From: a virus
Direction: 5' to 3' (one strand)
DNA: 26,613 nt
Virus record (IMG/VR): IMGVR_UViG_3300044301_005320
Coordinates: 1 to 26,613 of that record
Part shown: piece by piece, positions 5,248-10,395 of the stretch
Position numbering within the stretch: position 1 is the stretch's first letter
How the letters are laid out: every line of letters begins with the position of its first letter
Translations under genes and position numbers: made by a program
Notes under the pieces: generated by a model
Database searches by the model: none
Seen by the model: only the letters and a program-made list of their open reading frames with translations
Told to the model about the DNA's origin: nothing

Positions 5248-5275
5248 ATTATATAGGAAACAATAGCTTAATCTA
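5248..5275 (-). promoter_or_regulatory. Promoter of the pyrophosphatase operon, predicted leaderless
   Basis: Minus-strand -10 TATAAT (5248-5253) ends 6 nt before ATG 5239-5241. With the 16-nt spacer seen at other promoters here, the -35 position (5270-5275) reads TAGATT, a weak match. The -10 lies just past the endolysin stop codon, so this operon can be expressed apart from the lysis genes. Confidence 0.5.
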
Positions 5276-5893
5276 CAGAATTCTTATTCTACTACGAATT
5301 TTTGAAACGTGGCGGTTTTTTTCTAAGACAGAACCGCCCTCCCTGCTGCCAGCCCCGTTGGTATTACCCTCGATAGTTTTAACGTAACCGCTTGAATCTA
5401 CATCGGCTACAGCTAAACCAATATGAGAAAAACTAAAAACAACTATGTCACCAGCTTTAATGTCTTCGTTTGTAGGCTTCCTCAACTCTACACCATTAGT
5501 AGCTTGTTTTTTAGCCCAGTTTTCAAAGTCCCAAGCTCCAGCAGTCTGTGGACGGTTAAATGCAACAGTCTCTCCCTCTATTGATTCCCTAACTAGCCAG
5601 CATATAAACGCAGCACACCAAGGCCAACCCTTGTCAGGATCTAACCATGTGGCAGCTTTGTATTCATCAACCCTTGGCCCACAGTTACTACCATCAACCT
5701 CAGAGACTCCTATTTCTCTCCTAGCGAGAGAGACCATTTTTTCTGGTATGGTGCTACCAGAAACAACAGGTTCCTTGGTAGATAGTTCAGCTAAGATAGC
5801 ATTCCATGTCACAGGGCCGTCTGCTCCATCAGCAGAAACACCTAAAAGCTTTTGGACAGCTTTAACTACTTCTTTTTTTCCTTTAAAATTCAT
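5273..5893 (-). CDS. Endolysin, CHAP-domain amidase/endopeptidase
   Basis: A 206-residue peptidoglycan hydrolase that breaks the cell wall at lysis. An N-terminal peptidoglycan-binding-like segment (residues 5-37, AVQKLLGVSADGADGPVTWN) is followed by a linker and a CHAP catalytic domain. The Cys nucleophile is C93 in WPWCAAFICW, the His is H157 in SFSHIGLAVA, and the third polar residue lies in IEGNTN (175-180). AGDIVVF before the His is the usual CHAP strand. No signal peptide, so it needs a holin to cross the membrane. The gene has one of the best ribosome sites in the window, AGGAGG 5 nt before the ATG. It overlaps the upstream membrane-protein gene by 4 bp and the holin gene lies one further upstream. 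Confidence 0.9.
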   Translation of the reverse strand: MNFKGKKEVVKAVQKLLGVSADGADGPVTWNAILAELSTKEPVVSGSTIPEKMVSLARREIGVSEVDGSNCGPRVDEYKAATWLDPDKGWPWCAAFICWLVRESIEGETVAFNRPQTAGAWDFENWAKKQATNGVELRKPTNEDIKAGDIVVFSFSHIGLAVADVDSSGYVKTIEGNTNGAGSREGGSVLEKNRHVSKIRSRIRIL

Positions 5894-6495
5894 CTACACC
5901 TCCTACTAAATGATGCACACACTGACATTACAATCGAAAGAACAACCGTTAAAATCATAAAATTTCTGTATTCATCTATTCTGCAATATAAGTCCTCAGA
6001 CTTTCTTTCATTATAATACATCTTAGTATCCATAATATTATTGATAGCCTCGATAGTTGGATCGGTCATTGTATACATGTGAGGAATGGAAGCTTTAATA
6101 CTATTAACGTCTTCTTTATTTCCCCACTCGATCAACTGACTAACATAAGAGCTTATTTTCTTCTCTTGCTCAAAAACAAAATCTGCATACTCAGTCTCAT
6201 CGGGAGTAATATCTTTCTTGTATCCCTCTAGATATTCATCTTTATTTGCGCTTTCCTCCTCTAGAACCTCAACCATTTCACTAGGAGATATAATACCGTG
6301 GGAAGTTTTTATCACAGAATCTACAATAATTACACCATACCAATCAAAGCACATTCCAATCTCCATGATAGAGGATTCTGATTGGCGAGCATTTTCTGCT
6401 AGGGTATTATTTATATCTTCTGTAAGAGTTGTTCCTCTCCAGCCAAACGTTAAACAAATTGCCGCTAGGCAATAAACTATGAACTTGGGTCTCAT
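5890..6495 (-). CDS. Two-span membrane protein in the lysis cassette
   Basis: A 201-residue protein with hydrophobic segments at both ends: residues 6-20 (IVYCLAAICLTFGW) and about 177-194 (FMILTVVLSIVMSVCASF), followed by RRCR. Between them lies a polar, Glu-rich, largely helical stretch of about 150 residues that would sit in the periplasm. The gene is sandwiched between holin and endolysin with 4-bp overlaps on both sides, so a lysis role is likely. The layout recalls single-protein spanins, which have an outer-membrane lipid anchor at the N-terminus and a C-terminal inner-membrane span, but the possible lipobox LAAIC has Ile at -1 and is not canonical. It could equally be an antiholin or lysis regulator. 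No family is recognised. Confidence 0.65.
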   Translation of the reverse strand: MRPKFIVYCLAAICLTFGWRGTTLTEDINNTLAENARQSESSIMEIGMCFDWYGVIIVDSVIKTSHGIISPSEMVEVLEEESANKDEYLEGYKKDITPDETEYADFVFEQEKKISSYVSQLIEWGNKEDVNSIKASIPHMYTMTDPTIEAINNIMDTKMYYNERKSEDLYCRIDEYRNFMILTVVLSIVMSVCASFSRRCR

Positions 6496-6809
6496 TTTTT
6501 AATAAATTTTTCTGGGTTTTTAGCAAACCTTTCCCCTAATTTAACGATACCACTAATCACCTCTGGGCTAACCACACCAATAATACCATAAGTAATAGCT
6601 TTCGTAAGGGAAGATACATCAGTTTGTTCTAAAATAAACCAAGCTACACCAGCAGCAATAGCTGCTGTTAATATTCGTTTTAACTGCTGTTTACACGATA
6701 GTTCATTGTCGCCCGACAAAAGCCTAGCCAACATCGCAGCAGCACCCACCAGCGGGACTAACCATCCTCCGTTAAGAAACTCCTTTAAAATAGACTTTTC
6801 GGGTTCCAT
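6492..6809 (-). CDS. Putative holin
   Basis: A 105-residue protein with three hydrophobic segments: GWLVPLVGAAAMLARLL (about 15-31), a central Ala-rich span ILTAAIAAGVAWFIL (46-60), and ITYGIIGVVSPEVISGIV (72-89). A basic C-terminal tail follows (KLGERFAKNPEKFIKK). Length, span number and tail match three-span phage holins, which open the inner membrane at a set time. The position two genes upstream of the CHAP endolysin supports this. Its ATG is preceded by the terminator at 6833-6863. A weak TAAATA box lies 7 nt before the ATG, so it may have its own weak promoter or depend on read-through from the upstream gene. Confidence 0.7.
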   Translation of the reverse strand: MEPEKSILKEFLNGGWLVPLVGAAAMLARLLSGDNELSCKQQLKRILTAAIAAGVAWFILEQTDVSSLTKAITYGIIGVVSPEVISGIVKLGERFAKNPEKFIKK

Positions 6810-6832
6810 GTTTCTTTATTTACACTGAATAC

Positions 6833-6863
6833 AAAAAAAGCCTCCCCAAAAAGGGAGGCTTTT
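6833..6863 (-). terminator. Rho-independent terminator after the outer-membrane protein gene
   Basis: A perfect 11-bp stem (AAAAGCCTCCC with GGGAGGCTTTT) around a 6-nt loop, followed on the minus strand by a run of seven T (6839 down to 6833). It closes the single-gene unit 6889-7578 and separates it from the holin/endolysin genes. The A-tract upstream would let it work weakly in the other direction too. Confidence 0.85.
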
Positions 6864-6888
6864 CTTATTATTTGTTGGGGGGTTACAA

Positions 6889-7578
6889 TCAGAATTTGTA
6901 GTTAAACCCTGCACCTACGACCCAATCGTTGTCGAGAGAGTAGGCAGATCCATCTACATCATTGTGGTTATAAGAAACTTTTGCACCTACAGAAAGGTTG
7001 TTACCGAAATCATAATCGGCAGAAACTCCAACCTCTACTGCGTTGTAATCGTTAGCGATATTTGCGGAAACAAATGGACTAACAGTGAGATTATCTACTG
7101 GAGTAGCAAAATCCCGCGAAACAGTAATTTCAACTCCATAGGAAGCATCAGTTCCAAGCTCATGCCAGAAACTAGCAGTCAAATCTGCCCATTCATGAGA
7201 ATAGGTAAGACCTAGACCAGCTTCCTCCCAGCCACCATAAGAGGATTCAATTTGCTGGAGATAAATCTCTGCGTCAATTGATTGGCCCAGAATGGTTACT
7301 GGACGCGCCCAAGAAATCGAAAGATCAGTGTCAGTGCCTCCGTCAGCATCGTAAATATCAACGCCGACCGAAGCAACCCCACCTTCAAACGAAGTGCCGA
7401 GAAGCACAGAGTAACCCAGAGAATCCTCCCTGACAGCTAAACCTCCACTAGTGGAAAGATTGCTGTAAGAAACGCTAGCGTCCACAGAAATGTTTTCTGC
7501 GAGATCTTCAGCGTTAACACCCGCGCTACCAATGGCAACGCCCAACATTGTTACAAGACTAAACAGTAATGTCTTCAT
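6889..7578 (-). CDS. Outer-membrane beta-barrel protein
   Basis: A 229-residue protein with a signal peptide (MKTLLFSLVTMLGVAIGSAG, then VNA|ED as likely cleavage). The rest is alternating hydrophobic/polar strands ending in the outer-membrane sorting signature GAGFNYKF with C-terminal Phe. Strand-like stretches such as SVDASVSYSN, VASVGVDIYDAD, AGLGLTYSHEW and SVGAKVSYNHN suggest an eight- to ten-strand barrel. It should be inserted into the host outer membrane by the BAM machinery. The barrel resembles bacterial outer-membrane proteins of about this size, and it may have been taken from a host. The gene is a self-contained unit with its own strong promoter (7587-7614) and terminator (6833-6863), typical of genes expressed apart from the lytic cascade. 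Possible roles are receptor masking or change of surface permeability; neither is shown. Confidence 0.8.
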   Translation of the reverse strand: MKTLLFSLVTMLGVAIGSAGVNAEDLAENISVDASVSYSNLSTSGGLAVREDSLGYSVLLGTSFEGGVASVGVDIYDADGGTDTDLSISWARPVTILGQSIDAEIYLQQIESSYGGWEEAGLGLTYSHEWADLTASFWHELGTDASYGVEITVSRDFATPVDNLTVSPFVSANIANDYNAVEVGVSADYDFGNNLSVGAKVSYNHNDVDGSAYSLDNDWVVGAGFNYKF

Positions 7579-7586
7579 ATTTATCT

Positions 7587-7614
7587 ATTATCCAAATTTT
7601 TGACTGGTTGTCAA
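7587..7614 (-). promoter_or_regulatory. Strong promoter of the outer-membrane protein gene, leaderless, with dyad
   Basis: Minus-strand -35 TTGACA (7609-7614), 16-nt spacer, -10 GATAAT (7587-7592). The ATG at 7576-7578 begins 8 nt after the -10 box, so the mRNA would start within one or two bases of the start codon. A perfect inverted repeat TTGAC-N5-GTCAA covers the -35 box (7600-7614) and could bind a regulator. Confidence 0.75.
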
Positions 7615-7629
7615 CTCAATTTTACACAT

Positions 7630-8592
7630 TTACTTTAAAGAGTCGCGGTAAAAATCCCGCATTTCGCGCATATTAGTGATATTTACCCCAGCTTTGTCTG
7701 ATTCAATCACTAGATCAAATGTGCTTGAGGCTTTGAAAGTCTCTCCTGTGGGTAGTTTTATTAACCCCCCCTTATTATCTGACATTTGCCCATCTATCTT
7801 GATTAGACAGTTATGCCACCAACGCACTTTATCTAAGTTAAGAAGGTTTTCTGTGTGACGGGGGCATATATTACGAATATTAATTCCGCGAGGATTATAA
7901 GTGCATACTAGAGGAATTGCAGTTAATTCTGACTCGTAGTTTTCAATTGTTACTTGGTGCGCGTCACCCCAAACAACACCATACTCGCAGTTATGAGCGG
8001 TTATGTTTTCTAAACGAATAGATAAAACCCTTCTTTCGCCAAGCTCAAAGGCGGTAGATCCTTCTCTCGCAAACGAGTCGTCACCACCCAAAGTAGCGTC
8101 ACTGAAAACATCCCTAACTGCATATGTGTCTCCCCCTAACCTGACTCCAATAGAGTTCTCCCCAAAACCACGGACAATTAAATTATATATTCCCGCAGAT
8201 TGTTGCGCTCCACGGAAGTAGACACCATTCAAGCCGTCTTTACTTTGGACATGGATTTGATTGATTCCCGCTCCGAAATTACTGTAATAAGCTCTTGAAT
8301 TAGGTTTATTCCATTTCAGAACCCAATCTCCGTCAAAATTTTCAGTAGCATAAAAACCACAACTACTACCAATATGATGTTTAGCTTTAAATTCACCATT
8401 TAATTCAACGTGACTACCTACATCAAAAGTTCTGTTTAAGGGGTAAGAATCAGTAAGCACAATTGTTCCACTTCTTTGCCTACTACCAGATCTATTTAGT
8501 TTCTTTTGTATATTTTCGAAATAACCAGTCCAATCCCCGTTAACCACTTCTGCCTCTACCTCCTCTTTAACAGGTATAACAATTTTTTTCAT
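7630..8592 (-). CDS. Right-handed beta-helix (pectate-lyase-like) protein
   Basis: A 320-residue protein whose middle has the short repeating strands of a parallel beta-helix: HVELNGEFKAKHHIG, INQIHVQSKDGLNGVYFRGA, IYNLIVRGFGENSIGVRLGG, IRLENITAHNCEYGVVW and VTIENYESE. Each turn is about 20-25 residues, with IxV/N-type inward positions. Such folds occur in phage tailspikes and in polysaccharide-degrading or -binding proteins. No catalytic triad can be assigned by eye. No signal peptide is visible, so it is probably a virion or cytoplasmic product rather than secreted. It is remote from the plus-strand tail module and follows dCMP deaminase by 26 bp, a gap that holds a perfect 20-bp AT palindrome. 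Role as depolymerase is possible but unproven. Confidence 0.65.
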   Translation of the reverse strand: MKKIVIPVKEEVEAEVVNGDWTGYFENIQKKLNRSGSRQRSGTIVLTDSYPLNRTFDVGSHVELNGEFKAKHHIGSSCGFYATENFDGDWVLKWNKPNSRAYYSNFGAGINQIHVQSKDGLNGVYFRGAQQSAGIYNLIVRGFGENSIGVRLGGDTYAVRDVFSDATLGGDDSFAREGSTAFELGERRVLSIRLENITAHNCEYGVVWGDAHQVTIENYESELTAIPLVCTYNPRGINIRNICPRHTENLLNLDKVRWWHNCLIKIDGQMSDNKGGLIKLPTGETFKASSTFDLVIESDKAGVNITNMREMRDFYRDSLK

Positions 8593-8612
8593 TTTAAAAA
8601 ATATTTTTTAAA
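8593..8612. repeat. Perfect 20-bp AT-only palindrome before a start codon
   Basis: TTT, six A, TA, six T, AAA: a perfect dyad ending directly next to the ATG (8590-8592) of the beta-helix gene. As RNA it could pair away the start region. As DNA it is a possible binding or bending site. AT-rich background makes chance possible, but 10 of 10 pairs is notable. Confidence 0.6.
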
Positions 8613-8618
8613 TATTAA

Positions 8619-9059
8619 TCAACTTAATTTTACACATTCTATGTTATAAAAGTCAAAAATCTCCAAAGCTTTCCTGTCTCGTTCATATTCCTGACCATAA
8701 ATTACCTTGGGAATGTTATAAGAGGCTATCAGGGTAGCACAGGAGGCGCAAGGTAAGAGGGTAACCGCCAGTAAACCCACTTCCCCTCTTTTTACCAAAC
8801 TCAAACAGTTAGCTTCAGCATGGATCATATATGGTCTCCTGTCTCTTCTAACTGCCCAAAAAAGTTTATCTACTTTTTTACCAGCAGCTAAACCGTTGTA
8901 ACCAACAGCCACCACCATATTTTCTTTATTTAAAGCACAAGCTCCAACCTTCATAAAGGGGTCTTCACTGCGTTGAGAAGCAGCCTTGGCTAAATCCAAG
9001 GCATATTCATCCCATGAGATCCTCTCATTAGGAGGACTATGATAAACTTTTATTGCCAT
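8619..9059 (-). CDS. dCMP deaminase (cytidine/deoxycytidylate deaminase family)
   Basis: A 146-residue zinc enzyme that converts dCMP to dUMP, feeding thymidylate synthesis. The zinc motif is complete: H80 and catalytic E82 in HAEANCLSL, and C104/C107 in PCASCATL. The region FMKVGACALNKENMVVAVGYNG is the typical substrate-side strand pair of phage and bacterial dCMP deaminases. Length fits the family (about 145-190). A second regulatory zinc-site insertion such as the one in T4 dCMP deaminase is not seen. It lies 24 bp after the lipoprotein gene and before the beta-helix gene on the same strand. Activity on free cytidine or another base cannot be excluded from sequence alone. Confidence 0.9.
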   Translation of the reverse strand: MAIKVYHSPPNERISWDEYALDLAKAASQRSEDPFMKVGACALNKENMVVAVGYNGLAAGKKVDKLFWAVRRDRRPYMIHAEANCLSLVKRGEVGLLAVTLLPCASCATLIASYNIPKVIYGQEYERDRKALEIFDFYNIECVKLS

Positions 9060-9083
9060 ATTCTAGCAACGCGACAACTATTT

Positions 9084-9368
9084 TTATTTGGAATAGATCT
9101 CTCTTTCCAATCTGCGGTAACGAGCGTCTGAATGCCACACCTCATCAGTTTGAGGCGTATAAATACCGTCTTTAGTTTCAATCGGGCTTGCCTTCTTGAG
9201 TCTTAGAGTAGAAGGCTGATAGATGTTCAAATTGCTGACGTTCGGAAAGGAGCTGCTTCCGCAAGAGGTCAGCCCGATCAGCATTATTGCTGCCCCCGCT
9301 ATCCCTAAGTTTTTCAATTTCCTTGATAAGATTGCCTTCTCTTTTGCGATGCTCATTGTAAAGATCAT
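9084..9368 (-). CDS. Lipoprotein, probable outer-membrane spanin subunit
   Basis: A 94-residue protein with a lipoprotein signal: basic n-region (SRKLKNLG), hydrophobic IAGAAIMLIG and lipobox LTSC, with acylated Cys at residue 36, or 32 from the second ATG at 9354-9356. The mature part is about 58 residues with proline and charged residues. The first 191 bp overlap the preceding gene in another frame, the arrangement known for Rz/Rz1 spanin pairs that fuse inner and outer membranes at lysis. Rz1-type proteins are short lipoproteins, as here. The signal has a long n-region, so a start further in is possible. No charge-swap or proline run as strong as in lambda Rz1 is seen, so the spanin call rests mainly on architecture. 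Confidence 0.6.
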   Translation of the reverse strand: MIFTMSIAKEKAILSRKLKNLGIAGAAIMLIGLTSCGSSSFPNVSNLNIYQPSTLRLKKASPIETKDGIYTPQTDEVWHSDARYRRLEREIYSK

Positions 9369-9441
9369 AATAAAACTTTTTATTTTTGAGACTTAAAAAT
9401 AACTCTAAAGATTTTAAAACAGATTTAATTAAGGATAACAT
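9178..9441 (-). CDS. Coiled-coil protein overlapping the lipoprotein gene, probable inner spanin
   Basis: An 87-residue protein with an N-terminal amphipathic/hydrophobic helix (MLSLIKSVLKSLELFLSL) followed by a long charged coiled-coil region. That region includes RKREGNLIKEIEKLRD, then ADLLRKQLLSERQQFEHL after a SGGSNN break. A short helical hairpin with an N-terminal membrane-proximal helix and overlap with a lipoprotein gene fits the inner-membrane partner of a spanin pair. The weak point is that the N-terminal helix carries two Lys and one Glu, so it is not a clear transmembrane span. An alternative is a peripheral membrane or cytoplasmic coiled-coil protein. Similar 'FLSLKN+.FYYD' proteins occur in other phages, without known function. 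Confidence 0.6.
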   Translation of the reverse strand: MLSLIKSVLKSLELFLSLKNKKFYYDLYNEHRKREGNLIKEIEKLRDSGGSNNADRADLLRKQLLSERQQFEHLSAFYSKTQEGKPD

Positions 9442-9449
9442 AATTAGTA

Positions 9450-9647
9450 TTATGTCTTTGCGTCTTTCTTGAAATTATAAATTTCTTCCTCTTCCTCTTC
9501 GTCTTCCAATACTGCCGTTACCGACCCTTGAATTTTTTTGGCGCAATCAATCGCCCAATCAAGGGAGCCATCTAGAGTTGTCCCATAGCTGTGATGGTAA
9601 TCCCCCTTACGGTTATAAACTCTGTAAAGAACTCTGTTATTTTTCAT
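9450..9647 (-). CDS. Small protein with acidic tail, unknown
   Basis: A 65-residue protein starting MKNNRVLYRVYNRKGDYHHS, with a central DWAIDCAKKIQGSVTAV segment and then a run of eight acidic residues within LEDEEEEEEI. It overlaps the upstream GNAT-like gene by 4 bp and is followed 8 bp later by the coiled-coil gene, so it is part of the 10354-to-7630 leftward unit. The fold pattern (strands, helix, strand) could be a small alpha/beta domain. No family is recognised. Confidence 0.6.
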   Translation of the reverse strand: MKNNRVLYRVYNRKGDYHHSYGTTLDGSLDWAIDCAKKIQGSVTAVLEDEEEEEEIYNFKKDAKT

Positions 9648-10354
9648 TTTTTAGGAATAAACTCAAACGCTATTCTGCCAACATTTTCTTCGTCGTCAGA
9701 AAGAAGTCCATGAACTAAAACACGGTCAGGATAAAAGTCAACCCCTTTTTCGTCAAAAAGATAAGTTTTACCCTTTAAGCTTAATTTTCTCACTACCCCA
9801 TGCTTTACCCTTTTAGTTTCCCCTAAGAGAAACTCTTCATCCATGAGGGGTTTTGTTGTTTCGTTAGCCCCAATAACTTTAAATGTAACCTTCATTGCAT
9901 CTCTATCACACCAGACAACGGTATTATTGTCATCATTAAAGATGATAGCTGTTTTGTCATATTTTTCAATCCATTTTTTGTAAGTCTTAACTTTAAAGGT
10001 TCGCCTGATTTCGCTTTTTAAATAATTTTTATTACTGTTTTTAAGAGCCTCGGAGAATATAGCGTGAGTAGCCTCAATGAGCTTAGAGCTTCGAACGCTA
10101 CGCCAAATTCCAAAAATAAAAGCCACATCCAAACAGCATTCCTCTTCTTTTATAAAAGAAAAACCCAAAAGGGTGCCATCCTTTTCGGCCTTGTAAACGC
10201 TGTAAGAGCAAAAATCCTCGAAAGATGCCTTGATTTTATTATCTCTTAAAGTTTTAGACGCAAAAGAACAAAAATCATAAGGCTTAGATTTAATACAGAA
10301 ATCATAAAAATAAGGCCACGCCTCTTTTGCCTGTTTTAGCTGTGTAATTTTCAC
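9644..10354 (-). CDS. GNAT-like protein, GTG start
   Basis: A 236-residue protein. The first 150 residues look like an acetyltransferase fold: VYKAEKDGTLLGFSFIKEEE, then LDVAFIFGIW, a helix ATHAIFSEALKNSNKN and RRTFKVKTYKKWIEKYDKTA near the end of the domain. The usual acetyl-CoA loop (Q/RxxGxG/A) is not clear, so activity is unsure. The last 80 residues form a strand-rich domain, KVTFKVIGANETTKPLM to RIAFEFIPKK, of unknown role. The start is GTG at 10352-10354; no in-frame ATG lies near. A TATAAA box ends 6 nt before this GTG, so it seems to begin a leaderless mRNA. It heads the leftward unit running to the beta-helix gene. Confidence 0.6.
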   Translation of the reverse strand: MKITQLKQAKEAWPYFYDFCIKSKPYDFCSFASKTLRDNKIKASFEDFCSYSVYKAEKDGTLLGFSFIKEEECCLDVAFIFGIWRSVRSSKLIEATHAIFSEALKNSNKNYLKSEIRRTFKVKTYKKWIEKYDKTAIIFNDDNNTVVWCDRDAMKVTFKVIGANETTKPLMDEEFLLGETKRVKHGVVRKLSLKGKTYLFDEKGVDFYPDRVLVHGLLSDDEENVGRIAFEFIPKK

Positions 10355-10360
10355 TTCTTT

Positions 10361-10388
10361 TTTATATTATATTACATTGATGTGTAAA
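10361..10388 (-). promoter_or_regulatory. Leftward promoter in the divergent gap, predicted leaderless
   Basis: Minus-strand -35 TTTACA (10383-10388), 16-nt spacer, -10 TATAAA (10361-10366), then 6 nt to GTG 10352-10354. This is the same geometry as at 3908, 5248 and 7587. The 41-bp gap between the two divergent genes holds this promoter; no equally good plus-strand promoter for the tail genes can be read there. Confidence 0.6.
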
Positions 10389-10395
10389 TTAAAAT

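Noticed and set aside
10355-10395. Rightward promoter for the tail genes
   Set aside because: No -35/-10 pair with acceptable matches was found on the plus strand in this gap; TAAATT at 10385-10390 lacks a -35, so no feature is called.
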